Positions 42,420-52,278 of a DNA stretch of 64,000 nucleotides are shown here, one piece after another. Each line of letters opens with the position of its first letter. Within the stretch, counting starts at the first letter, position 1. The stretch covers positions 2,914,001 to 2,978,000 of the forward strand of contig OY760934.1 of the NCBI GenBank assembly GCA_963664245.1. The letters run 5' to 3'. The position numbers and the translations under genes are program-made. The notes under the pieces were generated by a model. It saw only the letters and a list, made by a program, of their open reading frames with translations, had not been told where the DNA came from and searched no databases. Source of the DNA: GCA-2711565 sp963664245. GTDB lineage: Bacteria > Bacteroidota > Bacteroidia > Bacteroidales > GCA-2711565.

Positions 42420-43694
42420 ATGACAAATATAAATAGCCTTCAAAACGAGAAGCGTTCTTATCTCTTTTCTATCAGTATAATTGGAGCTTTATTCTTTATT
42501 TTTGGGTTTGTAACCTGGCTCAATGCTACGCTCATTCCCTACCTAAAAATTGCCTGTGAGTTGCAAACAAATACTGAAGCTTTATTGGTTGCTTCTGCTT
42601 TTTATTTGTCTTATTTTTTTATGGCCATTCCTTCTTCGTTGGTGCTTAAAAAAACCGGGTTTAAAAACGGGATGTCGCTGGGATTGATTGTGATGGCCAT
42701 TGGTTCACTGATCTTTATTCCGGCAGCAATGTCAAGGACTTACGGTTTGTTTTTAACCGGATTGTTTATTCAGGGAACCGGACTTTCTTTATTGCAAACG
42801 GCAGCTAACCCTTATGTAACTATTTTAGGACCTATTGAAAGTGCAGCTAAGCGGATCAGTATTATGGGGATTGCAAATAAGATTGCAGGAATTATCAGTC
42901 CGCTGATTTTGGGAGCCATTGTTTTAAAAGGGGTGGATGAATTAACGGATAAGTTGGCGCAAATGAATGTTGCTCAAAAAACAATTGAGTTAGATGCTTT
43001 GGCGAGCAGGGTAATCTTTCCTTATGTGATTATGGCTGTTATTTTGGTAGTTTTGGCCGTTTTAATCAAGTTCCTTTCTTTACCTGATGTTGAAGAAGAA
43101 AAAGTTGAAAAGATTAAAAGCGAAGAACGAAAAATATCGCAATATCCTTATTTGTGGTTGGGCGTATTGGCTCTTTTTTTATATGTAGGTGTGGAGGTTA
43201 TTGCTGTGGATACTCTAATTGGTTATGGAACTTTTCTTGGGTTTGAACTTGATAACGCTAGGTTCTTTGCTTCCTTTACTTTGGGCGGAATGGTTCTGGG
43301 ATATATCTTGGGAATTGTTTTGATCCCAACTTATTTAAAGCAGGAAAATGCCCTTAAATACTCTGCTGTTTTAGGCGTTATATTCTCACTTTTGGCGGTG
43401 CTAACCCATGGCTACGTTTCTATATTGATGATTGCCCTTTTAGGTTTTGCAAATGCCATTATGTGGCCGGCTATCTGGCCTTTGGCCATTGAAGGCTTGG
43501 GAAAATATACAAAGCTCGGTTCGGCATTTTTAATCATGGCCATTGCCGGAGGAGCCATTCTGCCTTTGGCTTACGGTGCTTTATCCGATTTGTCTTTTGT
43601 TGGCGCACGACTGGCTTATCTGATTATGATCCCTTGTTATTTGTACATTTTGTTTTTTGCAGCCAAAGGACATTTAATCGGGAAAAAGAAATAA
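42420..43694 (+). CDS. Sugar MFS transporter of the fucose/glucose-galactose permease (FHS) family
   Basis: 424 residues, 12 membrane helices. N-terminal helix FSISIIGALFFIFGFVTWLNATLIPYLK with the FHS hallmark, FYLSYFFMAIPSSLVLKKTGFKNGM (helix 2-3 loop), QTAANPYVTILGP and a C-terminal half WPAIWPLAIEGLGKYTKLGSAFLIMAIAGG. Imports a hexose or N-acetylhexosamine with protons or Na+. A sugar nucleotidyltransferase gene follows after 17 nt, so the two probably serve one sugar. Confidence 0.93.
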   Translation: MTNINSLQNEKRSYLFSISIIGALFFIFGFVTWLNATLIPYLKIACELQTNTEALLVASAFYLSYFFMAIPSSLVLKKTGFKNGMSLGLIVMAIGSLIFIPAAMSRTYGLFLTGLFIQGTGLSLLQTAANPYVTILGPIESAAKRISIMGIANKIAGIISPLILGAIVLKGVDELTDKLAQMNVAQKTIELDALASRVIFPYVIMAVILVVLAVLIKFLSLPDVEEEKVEKIKSEERKISQYPYLWLGVLALFLYVGVEVIAVDTLIGYGTFLGFELDNARFFASFTLGGMVLGYILGIVLIPTYLKQENALKYSAVLGVIFSLLAVLTHGYVSILMIALLGFANAIMWPAIWPLAIEGLGKYTKLGSAFLIMAIAGGAILPLAYGALSDLSFVGARLAYLIMIPCYLYILFFAAKGHLIGKKK

Positions 43695-43711
43695 AAAATA
43701 ATTACTCATAA

Positions 43712-44617
43712 ATGAAACCAACACTTTTAATTTTAGCTGCCGGATTGGGCAGTCGTTACGGTGGCGTAAAACAAATGGATAAAGTAGGCCCTTCGGGTGA
43801 AAGTATTATTGATTACTCTATTTATGATGCGATTCGCGCCGGTTTTGGGAAAGTTGTATTTATCATCAACAAAAAAATCGAAAAAGATTTTAAAGAGGTG
43901 TTCGAACCGAAATTGAACGGACGGATTAAAACCGAATATGTTTTGCAGGAGCTGGATGATTTGCCAATCGGGTTTAAATATCCGAAAGACCGGGTAAAAC
44001 CCTGGGGAACAGCTCACGCTATTTTAGCGGCCAAAGACGTTGTTCAGGAGCCTTTTGCAGTAATCAATGCCGATGATTTTTATGGCCGCAATTCGTATAA
44101 AAAACTGGCTGCTTTTTTTGCTGATGAAAACCGGACGGAAAATGAATTTTGCATGGTTGGTTTCCGTCTGGAAAATACGATTACTGAATCAGGAACCGTT
44201 TCGCGCGGGGTTTGTTCGCTGGATGAAAACACTTTCTTGACACAGGTTGTGGAGCATACCAAAATCCAAAAAGCGGATGATAAAATCGTGTTCATCAATG
44301 AAGCCGAAGAAACCAAAGAAATTTCCGGGAACTCCATTGTTTCCATGAATTTCTGGGGGTTCTCTCCATTGTTGTTTAAACACTTGTACGAAGGGTTTAA
44401 ATCCTTCCTGAAATCGAATGTAAAAGACATTAAATCTGAATATTACATTCCAACGGTTGTGACCGAAATGATTGAGTCGGAAGTTGCAAAAATCAAGGTT
44501 CTTGAAAGCACTGATCAATGGTTTGGGGTGACCTACCAGGAAGACCGTCCAAAAGTTGTGGAGAGCATTAAACACCTGGTGGCATCCGGGGTTTATCCGG
44601 AGAACCTTTGGGGATAG
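43712..44617 (+). CDS. NTP-transferase-family sugar nucleotidyltransferase
   Basis: 301 residues with the nucleotidyltransferase signature LILAAGLGSRYGGVKQMDKV, a DDLPIGFKYPKDRVKPWGTAHA segment, and NADDFYGRNSY (metal-binding DD). Activates a sugar 1-phosphate with NTP. The short linker to the sugar importer upstream suggests it acts on the imported sugar after phosphorylation; I do not see the kinase here. Substrate not determinable by eye. Confidence 0.88.
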   Translation: MKPTLLILAAGLGSRYGGVKQMDKVGPSGESIIDYSIYDAIRAGFGKVVFIINKKIEKDFKEVFEPKLNGRIKTEYVLQELDDLPIGFKYPKDRVKPWGTAHAILAAKDVVQEPFAVINADDFYGRNSYKKLAAFFADENRTENEFCMVGFRLENTITESGTVSRGVCSLDENTFLTQVVEHTKIQKADDKIVFINEAEETKEISGNSIVSMNFWGFSPLLFKHLYEGFKSFLKSNVKDIKSEYYIPTVVTEMIESEVAKIKVLESTDQWFGVTYQEDRPKVVESIKHLVASGVYPENLWG

Positions 44618-44659
44618 TTTTATTTTATATTTTTGATCGATAAATTTTATTGTCGATTG

Positions 44660-45559
44660 ATGAATATTTCCAGGACAACAACTTCTTATATCCTGCTTTG
44701 GATCACAGCTATAATCTGGGGCTTTGCTTTTGTGGCTCAGCGCAAAGGCATGGAGTTTATTGGGCCGTTTACCTACAACGGAATCCGCTTTACTTTAGGA
44801 ACTCTGTCGTTGATTCCGTTCTTGTATCTTTCGAAATCTCAAAATAGGAAATACCCGAGCAAAAAGTTTAAGGTTTCTTTAACTTCAGGAGCCTTGATAG
44901 CAGGCTTAGCTCTTTTTCTGGGAGCCAGTTTGCAACAAATTGGGATTATATACACTACTGCCGGAAATGCCGGGTTTATTACCAGTTTGTACGTAGTGAT
45001 CACTCCTTTGCTAGGGTTGGCTTTTAAACAATTTCCTGGCAAACAGCTTTGGGTGGGAGTTGTTGTGGCAACGCTGGGGCTTTATTTTTTAAGCATCACT
45101 GAGAAATTTAGCATGAATATGGGCGATGTGTTTGTATTAGCCAGTGCTTTTTTCTTTGCTTCTCATGTGCTGATTATTTCCTGGCTTTCGCCAAAATATA
45201 ATGTAATAAAAATCGCCATCTTGCAATTTGCAATGACTTCTGTTTTAAGTCTGCTTGTTGCCATTTTTACCGAAGAAATTTTGTTGGAATCGATTTTGCG
45301 GGCAGCCGTTCCGATTTTATATGGAGGTCTGGCCTCGGTGGGTGTTGCTTATACATTACAGGCGGTGGCTCAACAACATGCCAAGGCAGCAGTTGCAGCT
45401 ATTATTTTAAGTTTCGAAGCTTTTTTTGGAGCCGTGGGAGGGTGGTTGTTTTTGCATGAAACATTTTCAGGAAGAGAAATGTTTGGCTGTTTCCTGATGT
45501 TATGTGGGATTATTATAGCACAGCTAAGGTTTGAGAAGAAAAAAAAGGAGTCACCTTAA
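44660..45559 (+). CDS. EamA/DMT-family membrane transporter
   Basis: About 299 residues, ten predicted membrane helices as two EamA repeats: LLWITAIIWGFAFVAQRKGM, GASLQQIGIIYTTAGNAGFI, VGVVVATLGLYFLSIT, LASAFFFASHVLIISWL and ALAIILSFEA-like AVAAIILSFEAFFGAVGGW. Probable metabolite or amino-acid exporter. The ATG at 44660 is preferred over an upstream TTG because the first membrane helix then begins normally. Its stop lies inside the bidirectional terminator palindrome. Confidence 0.9.
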   Translation: MNISRTTTSYILLWITAIIWGFAFVAQRKGMEFIGPFTYNGIRFTLGTLSLIPFLYLSKSQNRKYPSKKFKVSLTSGALIAGLALFLGASLQQIGIIYTTAGNAGFITSLYVVITPLLGLAFKQFPGKQLWVGVVVATLGLYFLSITEKFSMNMGDVFVLASAFFFASHVLIISWLSPKYNVIKIAILQFAMTSVLSLLVAIFTEEILLESILRAAVPILYGGLASVGVAYTLQAVAQQHAKAAVAAIILSFEAFFGAVGGWLFLHETFSGREMFGCFLMLCGIIIAQLRFEKKKKESP

Positions 45560-45571
45560 GGTGACTCCTTT
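45544..45571. terminator. Bidirectional terminator, perfect 28-nt palindrome
   Basis: AAAGGAGTCACCTT followed by its exact reverse complement, flanked by A-run on the left and T-run on the right. Shared by the convergent EamA and DHOD-like genes; the EamA stop codon (45557-45559) is part of the stem. Confidence 0.9.
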
Positions 45572-45586
45572 CGTAAGTTCCTCTAT

Positions 45587-46597
45587 TTAAACAAGGGGGT
45601 GTTTTTTTAATATTTCATTTGATTTCATCAAAATGTCAACGTATTGGGCGCGTTTGTAAGTAAACCTGTCGCTGAGCGAATTTTTCGAAAGTTTTCCTTT
45701 AAAATCGGCAAGCGATTCATAGCCTTTTTTATCCATCCAGTTTTCAATATCGCTTAGCATTTTGCTAATGGCTTTTGGGCCTTTTTGGTAAATAGCACTT
45801 ACTACCTGAACCGCATCGGCTCCTGCCAAAAACATTTTAATCGCATCTTCGCCACTCAAGATTCCGGTGTTGCTGCAAACATCGGCTTTGATGTTATTGT
45901 GAAGCAAACCGGCAAAACGTAAAGCCAAACGGTTGTCGTTTTCATTGCTCAGGTTGTATGGAAAATGATGCTGTTCTTTTTCAATGTCGATATCGGGCTG
46001 GAACAGGCGGTTGAATAGTACGAATCCTTTCACACCCAGTTTATCCATTTCGTTAATCACGTAAAGGGTATTAGTATAATAAGGGCTTAGTTTTACGCTC
46101 ACCGGAATACTTACAGCCTTGAGGATTTTTTCGAGGATGTCGATTTGATCGCCCACGATGGCTTTGCCTATTATGTCAAATTCGTGAGGAGTAGAATAAA
46201 AGTTTAATTCCAAAGCATCAGCTCCGGTTTCCTGGATTTTATAAGCATATTCTACCCAGCTTTCTTCATACACACAATTCAGACTAGCAATTAGCGGAAT
46301 GTTGATTGCTTTTTTTGCTTTGCTTAACTGGTGTAAGAATTCTTCCGGGCCGGCATCTTGCATGTGGGGTAGGTAGTCCGACATCTCTGCATGGCGGGTA
46401 CCGTAATCTTCGTCCACCTGGTAGCGTTCCAGGTTTTCCAGTTGTATTTGTTCTTCAAAAAGCGATTTATAAACAATTGCTCCGGCACCGGCATCTTCGA
46501 GTTTTTTTAACATGTCCAGGTCGGTAACAAGGTTGCTTGCTCCAACAATAACAGGGCTTTTAAGTTTTAATCCAAGGTAATTAGTTTGTAGTTTCAT
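45587..46597 (-). CDS. Dihydroorotate-dehydrogenase-like flavoprotein
   Basis: 336-residue TIM barrel of the DHOD-like family: TNYLGLKLKSPVIVGASNL, ASLNCVYEESWVEYAYKIQ, ALELNFYSTP, VSVKLSPYYTN (FMN-phosphate and substrate region), and GADAVQVVSAIYQKGPK. The catalytic-base cysteine/serine pattern of true PyrD is not clear, so this is the uncharacterised paralogue often found beside nifJ in Bacteroidota. Divergent from nifJ over a 225-nt gap with a -7 box on its own strand. A role in redox metabolism coupled to pyruvate oxidation is inferred only from position. Confidence 0.85.
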   Translation of the reverse strand: MKLQTNYLGLKLKSPVIVGASNLVTDLDMLKKLEDAGAGAIVYKSLFEEQIQLENLERYQVDEDYGTRHAEMSDYLPHMQDAGPEEFLHQLSKAKKAINIPLIASLNCVYEESWVEYAYKIQETGADALELNFYSTPHEFDIIGKAIVGDQIDILEKILKAVSIPVSVKLSPYYTNTLYVINEMDKLGVKGFVLFNRLFQPDIDIEKEQHHFPYNLSNENDNRLALRFAGLLHNNIKADVCSNTGILSGEDAIKMFLAGADAVQVVSAIYQKGPKAISKMLSDIENWMDKKGYESLADFKGKLSKNSLSDRFTYKRAQYVDILMKSNEILKKHPLV

Positions 46598-46650
46598 GAG
46601 TTATAGGGTTTAATTATAAATTTAAGCAAACAGGTTCGGAAATTCTTATT

Positions 46651-46658
46651 CAAATATA
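46651..46658 (-). promoter_or_regulatory. -7 promoter box TATATTTG of the DHOD-like gene
   Basis: Exact TAnnTTTG match on the minus strand, 53 nt upstream of the start at 46597; leaves a normal leader. On the plus strand, TAATTTCG near 46760 is a near match that may serve nifJ. Confidence 0.5.
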
Positions 46659-46822
46659 AAAACTTTTTTGTTGAAATCCTACTAATTTATATACATTATA
46701 AATAGCTTTTTTGCGAGCCGAATTTCCTCAAAATTAACATTTAAGAAATTGAAAATTCTTAATTTCGCACTGTTTTTTTAAAAGCTAACAGATTATTACA
46801 AAGTCTTAAAAATAAATCGATT

Positions 46823-49800
46823 ATGGAAAATAAGAAAAAATTCATCACCTGTGATGGTAACTATGCAGCCTCTCATGTAGCGTATATGTTTTCGGAAGTA
46901 GCTGCAATTTATCCGATCACCCCTTCATCAACTATGGCAGAGTACATCGACGAATGGGCTGCTTTTGGCCGCGAAAATCTTTTCGGCGAGCAGGTTAAAG
47001 TTGTTGAAATGCAATCGGAAGGTGGTGCTTCAGGTGCTGTTCACGGTAGTTTGCAATCAGGTGCATTAACATCTACATTTACTGCTTCTCAAGGGTTATT
47101 ATTGATGATCCCGAACATGTATAAAATTTCTGGTGAGTTATTGCCGGGTGTATTCCACGTGAGTGCACGTTCATTAGCCGCCCAGGCTCTTTCAATTTTT
47201 GGGGATCACTCAGATGTTATGTCAACCCGCCACACCGGTTTTGCAATGTTAGCTACAGGTAGTGTTCAGGAAGTAATGGATATTGGAGCCATTGCTCACT
47301 TAGCTTCTATCAAAACCCGTGTTCCTTTCTTACATTTCTTCGACGGATTCCGTACTTCTCACGAAATTCAAAAAGTAGAGTATTTCGATAACGACGATTT
47401 GAGAGACTTGGTTGACTGGGAAGCTGTACAACGTTTCCGCGACAACGCTCTTAACCCAGAACATCCTGTAACCAGGGGTACTGCACAAAACCCTGATATT
47501 TATTTCCAATCTCGCGAAGCGGCTAATAAATTTTATGAACCGATTCCGGATGTAGTAGAAATGTACATGCAGGAAATTACTAAAAAAACAGGCCGTGAGT
47601 ACCATCCGTTTACTTATTACGGTGCTGCCGATGCAGAAAACATTGTGGTAGCTATGGGTTCGATTACCGAAACCATTAAAGAAGTGGTTGACTACCTGAA
47701 CGCCAAAGGCGAGAAAGTTGGTTTAATTTCGGTTCACTTATACCGTCCGTTCTCAGAAAAATATTTCATGAAAGTTCTTCCGGCATCGGTAAAACGCATT
47801 GCTGTTTTGGATCGTACCAAAGAACCTGGTGCTAACGGAGAACCATTGTATTTAGACGTTCGTGATTTATTCTACGGAAAAGAAAATGCTCCTGAAATTG
47901 TTGGCGGACGTTACGGATTAAGTTCAAAAGATACCACTCCTGCTATGATGGTTTCGGTATTTGAAAACTTAAAAATGAACGAACCTAAAAACCAATTTAC
48001 CGTTGGTATTGTTGATGACGTTACATTCAAGTCTCTTCCTCTTTTACCGGAGATTTCTGTAGCCAATGAAGGTACTTTCGAAGCTAAATTTTATGGTTTA
48101 GGTGCAGATGGTACTGTAGGTGCAAACAAAAACTCAATTAAAATCATTGGTGAAAACACCGATAAATATTGTCAGGCTTACTTTGCTTACGATTCTAAAA
48201 AATCGGGTGGTATTACTACCTCTCACTTACGTTTTGGCGACAGCCCGATCCGTGCGCCTTACCTGGTAGGTACACCTAACTTTGTAGCTTGTCACGTTCC
48301 TTCTTACCTTACAAAATACGACATGTTAAAAGGGTTGAAAAAAGGTGGAACATTCTTGTTGAACTCTATCTGGGACGAGGAAGAAACCAAAAACCAACTT
48401 CCAAATTCCATAAAAAAATATTTGGCTGAAAACGAAATCAATTTTTACATCATCAATGCAACGAAAATTGCTGAAGAAATTGGTTTAGGAAACCGTACAA
48501 ATACCATCATGCAATCGGCTTTCTTTAAAATTGCCGAAGTGATTCCTTACGATCTGGCGGTTGAACAAATGAAAAAATTCATTGTAAAATCCTTTGGACG
48601 TAAAGGTGAAGATATCGTTAAAATGAACTATGCTGCCGTTGATCGTGGCGGAGCTGCAATTAAAGTTGAGGTTCCTGCCGGATGGACTAAACTAGATGGT
48701 GTTGATAAAAAAGAAGATCGCAATGTTCCTGAATTTGTTGCCAAAGTTGCCGATCCGATTAATGCACTGAAAGGGGATGACCTTCCGGTAAGTGTTTTTG
48801 TTGATCGCGAAGACGGAACTTTTGATGCCGGTACTACCGCTTACGAAAAACGTGGTATCGCAGTTAACGTTCCCAAATGGCAAGCCGATAACTGTATCCA
48901 GTGTAACCAATGTTCTTACGTTTGTCCTCACGCTGCTATTCGTCCGTTCTTGGTTGACGAAAAAGAAGAAGCCGGACTTCCTGAAGGAACCGCTCTATTG
49001 GAAACCAAAGGTAAATTTGCCCCACTGAAATTCAGAATGCAGGTTTCTGTACTTGACTGTTCTGGTTGTGGCAACTGTGTTGATGTTTGTCCTGCTAAAG
49101 AAAAAGCGTTAATTATGAAACCGCTTGCTTCTCAAGATGCAGAAATCGCACGTTGGGAATATTTTGATTCTAAAGTATCTTATAAAGATAAAGTTGTAGA
49201 TAAATTCCAATCGGTTAAAAACTCTCAGTTTGCACAACCATTGTTCGAGTTCTCCGGAGCTTGTGCCGGTTGCGGGGAAACTCCTTACGTTAAAACCATT
49301 ACTCAATTATATGGTGAACAAATGTTGGTTGCCAACGCTACCGGATGTTCTTCAATTTATGGTGGTTCTGCTCCTTCAACACCTTACTGTAAACATAAAG
49401 AAAGTGGACATGGTGTTGCATGGGCCAACTCATTATTTGAAGATAATGCCGAGTACGGACTAGGTATGGCTACTGGTGTTGATAAACTTCGCGAACGCCT
49501 GGTTACTAAAATGCAAGGCGTAAACGGTGAGGTTTCTGCCGAAACCAAAGAAGCCATGAACGAATGGATTGCCGGCGTTAACGACCGTGAAGCTTCTAAA
49601 GCTGCAACCGATAAATTAATTCCGTTGTTAGAAAAAGAAAGTGCTCCAATCGCGAAAGAAATTTTAGCGCTTAAAAATTATTTAGCTAAAAAATCAGTTT
49701 GGATCTTTGGTGGCGATGGTTGGGCCTACGACATCGGATACGGTGGATTGGATCACGTGATTGCTTCTGGTGAAGATGTAAACATCCTGGTATTGGATAC

Positions 49801-50347
49801 CGAGGTTTATTCAAATACCGGTGGACAAGCTTCTAAATCAACCCCTGTTGGTGCGGTTGCTAAATTTGCCACTTCCGGGATGAAAACCCGTAAAAAAGAC
49901 CTTGGTTTAATGGCCATGACTTACGGATATGTTTACGTTGCACAGGTTGCTATGGGAGCCAGCCAGGCTCAATTCTTCAAAGCATTGAAAGAAGCTGAAG
50001 CTTATCCTGGACCGTCAATCATTATTGCTTATGCACCATGTATCAACCACGGTTTACGTGCAGGTATGGGAAAAACCCAGGAAGAAACCAAATTAGCCGT
50101 TGAATCTGGTTACTGGCACTTGTACCGTTTCAATCCGCAATTAGAAGCTGAAGGTAAAAATCCGTTTATTTTGGATTCTAAAGAACCGGATTGGAGCAAA
50201 TTCCAAGACTTCCTGAAAGGTGAGGTTCGTTATACATCCTTAATGAAATCTTTCCCTGCAGAAGCTGAAACTTTGGATAAAGTTGCCGAGGAAAATGCAA
50301 AATGGCGTTACAATACTTACAAACGCTACGCAGAACAAGAATACTAA
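46823..50347 (+). CDS. nifJ: Pyruvate:ferredoxin (flavodoxin) oxidoreductase
   Basis: Oxidises pyruvate to acetyl-CoA and reduces ferredoxin, the main pyruvate route in anaerobes. Single 1174-residue chain with all domains: N-terminal pyrimidine-binding domain (YPITPSSTMAEYIDEWAA), central PFOR_II and gamma domains, two [4Fe-4S] ferredoxin motifs CIQCNQCSYVCP from C691 and CSGCGNCVDVCP from C746, a further cluster site GACAGCGETPY, and the ThDP domain FGGDGWAYDIGYGGLDHVI / LDTEVYSNTGGQ at about 960-1000. Codon use is strikingly regular, as in highly expressed genes. Terminated by a strong hairpin. Confidence 0.98.
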   Translation: MENKKKFITCDGNYAASHVAYMFSEVAAIYPITPSSTMAEYIDEWAAFGRENLFGEQVKVVEMQSEGGASGAVHGSLQSGALTSTFTASQGLLLMIPNMYKISGELLPGVFHVSARSLAAQALSIFGDHSDVMSTRHTGFAMLATGSVQEVMDIGAIAHLASIKTRVPFLHFFDGFRTSHEIQKVEYFDNDDLRDLVDWEAVQRFRDNALNPEHPVTRGTAQNPDIYFQSREAANKFYEPIPDVVEMYMQEITKKTGREYHPFTYYGAADAENIVVAMGSITETIKEVVDYLNAKGEKVGLISVHLYRPFSEKYFMKVLPASVKRIAVLDRTKEPGANGEPLYLDVRDLFYGKENAPEIVGGRYGLSSKDTTPAMMVSVFENLKMNEPKNQFTVGIVDDVTFKSLPLLPEISVANEGTFEAKFYGLGADGTVGANKNSIKIIGENTDKYCQAYFAYDSKKSGGITTSHLRFGDSPIRAPYLVGTPNFVACHVPSYLTKYDMLKGLKKGGTFLLNSIWDEEETKNQLPNSIKKYLAENEINFYIINATKIAEEIGLGNRTNTIMQSAFFKIAEVIPYDLAVEQMKKFIVKSFGRKGEDIVKMNYAAVDRGGAAIKVEVPAGWTKLDGVDKKEDRNVPEFVAKVADPINALKGDDLPVSVFVDREDGTFDAGTTAYEKRGIAVNVPKWQADNCIQCNQCSYVCPHAAIRPFLVDEKEEAGLPEGTALLETKGKFAPLKFRMQVSVLDCSGCGNCVDVCPAKEKALIMKPLASQDAEIARWEYFDSKVSYKDKVVDKFQSVKNSQFAQPLFEFSGACAGCGETPYVKTITQLYGEQMLVANATGCSSIYGGSAPSTPYCKHKESGHGVAWANSLFEDNAEYGLGMATGVDKLRERLVTKMQGVNGEVSAETKEAMNEWIAGVNDREASKAATDKLIPLLEKESAPIAKEILALKNYLAKKSVWIFGGDGWAYDIGYGGLDHVIASGEDVNILVLDTEVYSNTGGQASKSTPVGAVAKFATSGMKTRKKDLGLMAMTYGYVYVAQVAMGASQAQFFKALKEAEAYPGPSIIIAYAPCINHGLRAGMGKTQEETKLAVESGYWHLYRFNPQLEAEGKNPFILDSKEPDWSKFQDFLKGEVRYTSLMKSFPAEAETLDKVAEENAKWRYNTYKRYAEQEY

Positions 50348-50373
50348 AATTTTAATTGATTATTTGTATATTT

Positions 50374-50402
50374 AAAGCTGGATTATTTGATCCAGCTTTT
50401 TT
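50374..50402 (+). terminator. Rho-independent terminator of nifJ
   Basis: AAAGCTGGAT (50374-50383) pairs with ATCCAGCTTT (50390-50399), then TTT. It excludes the TTG at 50387 as a start for the next gene. Confidence 0.9.
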
Positions 50403-50407
50403 GGTAT

Positions 50408-51328
50408 ATGAGTAACTTGTTAAAAATAGAAGAGTTTGATGATTGGCGAGACATGGTTGAAATTTTTGATTCATTAAAGAATGATGATAAGTTTATTTAC
50501 CGGGGGCAATCAAATTTGTATGATTTTAAATCTGATAATTTTTATACTTGGGATATTGTTTCATCCTTCAATAGGTTTTATCCCGAAGGAGCTAAAACAT
50601 ATAAATTTGATACTTACCTGCAACAACAATTTCAATCTAAATTATTCTCAAATACATATAAGGATTATTACTTTGTCCAAAAAAATAATATTGTAAACTA
50701 TACTTATCTTCAAAGAGTTTATTTTTTTCAACACTATGGGATTCCAACTTGTTTTATTGATTTTACATTTAATCCTTTAATAGCATTATATTTTGCAATT
50801 TCAAGTGTAAAAACTAGTAGTGGCGGTGCTCTTGATGAGAATAATAACTTAGTCTTATATCCTCAGGATTGTTATTTATCAGTGTTTAGAATTAATAAAA
50901 ATGATTTAATTCGAATATTTAATATAAAAAAGATTAATCAATCTGATTTTCCTTTTCATTACTATAAATATTACGTTAATTCAATACTAAATTGTTATAT
51001 AGGTATTGATTTTGAACCATATTCTGGGAAAAAAAATTTTAATCTAGAAAAACAAATGAGTTGTTTTGTTTTATTTGATAACAATGGATTAGATATAGGG
51101 TTGGTTAAGTTTTTAGATCATATAAAAAGATGTTTGAAAATTAGTATACAAGAACCTCTTATTGTAGAGTATAGATTAAAATATAATGCTATTTTAAAAA
51201 GGTTTAGTTCTGTGCCACCACAGAATATGGGATTATTCACATATCTTTCTAGAAAAAAAGTCAGTGGTAAATATTTATTTGATGATATTCAAGGGCTCAA
51301 ATATGATTTTAATTTTTTTCACCATTAA
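50408..51328 (+). CDS. FRG-domain protein, AT-rich orphan
   Basis: About 306 residues. FRG domain seen as FIYRGQSNLYDFKS at the N-terminus and FQHYGIPTCFIDFTFNPLIALYFAI, the two hallmark segments of this family, found in many phage-defence and toxin-like loci. The C-terminal half is unassigned. Base composition is far more AT-rich than nifJ or the phosphatase gene on either side (codons rich in AAA, ATT, TTT), suggesting transfer. It stands alone between a terminator and a lipoprotein phosphatase gene 11 nt downstream. Biochemical activity of FRG domains is not established; do not read as proven defence. Confidence 0.8.
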   Translation: MSNLLKIEEFDDWRDMVEIFDSLKNDDKFIYRGQSNLYDFKSDNFYTWDIVSSFNRFYPEGAKTYKFDTYLQQQFQSKLFSNTYKDYYFVQKNNIVNYTYLQRVYFFQHYGIPTCFIDFTFNPLIALYFAISSVKTSSGGALDENNNLVLYPQDCYLSVFRINKNDLIRIFNIKKINQSDFPFHYYKYYVNSILNCYIGIDFEPYSGKKNFNLEKQMSCFVLFDNNGLDIGLVKFLDHIKRCLKISIQEPLIVEYRLKYNAILKRFSSVPPQNMGLFTYLSRKKVSGKYLFDDIQGLKYDFNFFHH

Positions 51329-51339
51329 TACTACTTTTA

Positions 51340-52128
51340 ATGAAAACCTTTAAATTTTTCCCAATTTTATTTCTTTTTTTAGCATTAACTTCTTGTAATT
51401 GCTTTGAAAAGAAAACAGAAGTAAACAACGACAATTTACTTTATGCAACCCTTTATCAGCAAAAATCGGCCGAGGTAGCGGCATTGTGCCTCCAGGCTTA
51501 TAATTTTGCAGAACTCCGTTTAAATCAAATTTTAGAAAACAACCCTTACGACCGGCCTTTAGCCATTGTGGTGGATGTGGATGAAACCGTTTTGGATAAC
51601 AGTCCGTTTGAGGCCAAATGTATTTTGGAAAATTCTGATTACCCTGCGTACTGGAAAGAATGGTGCGAGGATATTTCGGCAAAAGCCATTCCCGGGGCGG
51701 TTGAATTTTTAAGTTATGCAAAATCAAAAGGGGTAGAAACATTTTATGTTACCAACCGCAAAGTGGAGTTCCAACAAGCTACTATGGAAAATCTGAAATT
51801 GCATGGATTTCCTTGTGTAGATGATGCACACATGCTTTTGCGAACGGCTGAGTCAAGTAAAGAGAAACGTCGTTTAGAGGTGCTGAGAACCCATGAAATC
51901 GTGATTTTGATGGGCGATAACCTTACTGATTTTTCCGATGTTTTTGAAAAGAAATCCAGGGAAGAAAGGCACCAATTGATATCTTCAATGAGAGCGGAAT
52001 TTGGCAAAAAATTTATCATTTTACCAAATGCCATGTACGGCAGCTGGGTGGATGCTTTGCTGAAATATGAACGTTTGTCAAAAGAAGAAAAAGATAAACG
52101 CTTGAAAGCGGAGCTGGAAAGCTTTTAG
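51340..52128 (+). CDS. e(P4)-family HAD acid phosphatase lipoprotein (5'-nucleotidase type)
   Basis: 262-residue outer-membrane-type lipoprotein: lipobox ALTSC (C19), then a HAD domain with motif I DVDETVLDNSPF at 79-90 (nucleophile D79, D81), FYVTNRK (motif II), KEKRR (motif III region) and ILMGDNLTDFSDVF (motif IV). e(P4) proteins dephosphorylate nucleoside 5'-monophosphates such as NMN for uptake. It lies 11 nt after the FRG gene but with normal base composition, so the pairing is probably accidental. Confidence 0.92.
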   Translation: MKTFKFFPILFLFLALTSCNCFEKKTEVNNDNLLYATLYQQKSAEVAALCLQAYNFAELRLNQILENNPYDRPLAIVVDVDETVLDNSPFEAKCILENSDYPAYWKEWCEDISAKAIPGAVEFLSYAKSKGVETFYVTNRKVEFQQATMENLKLHGFPCVDDAHMLLRTAESSKEKRRLEVLRTHEIVILMGDNLTDFSDVFEKKSREERHQLISSMRAEFGKKFIILPNAMYGSWVDALLKYERLSKEEKDKRLKAELESF

Positions 52129-52218
52129 ATTAGGCGGTTTAGTGATTTGATGATATAGCGATTTTTTGTGCCGATAAAAATTGAACATTGAGAATTCCCA
52201 ATTGAAAATATTGACAAA

Positions 52219-52258
52219 AAAAGAGCGATCTGACTCTGAATCGTCAAATCGCTCTTTT
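52219..52258. terminator. Bidirectional terminator between e(P4) and sppA
   Basis: AAAAGAGCGAT (52219-52229) pairs with ATCGCTCTTTT (52248-52258), with an inner TGAC/GTCA stem. Suits both convergent genes. Confidence 0.85.
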
Positions 52259-52278
52259 ATATGTCTTGTATCGCCAAA

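Noticed and set aside
50387..50407. TTG at 50387 as start of the FRG gene
   Set aside because: It lies in the loop of the nifJ terminator; the ATG at 50408 is far better.
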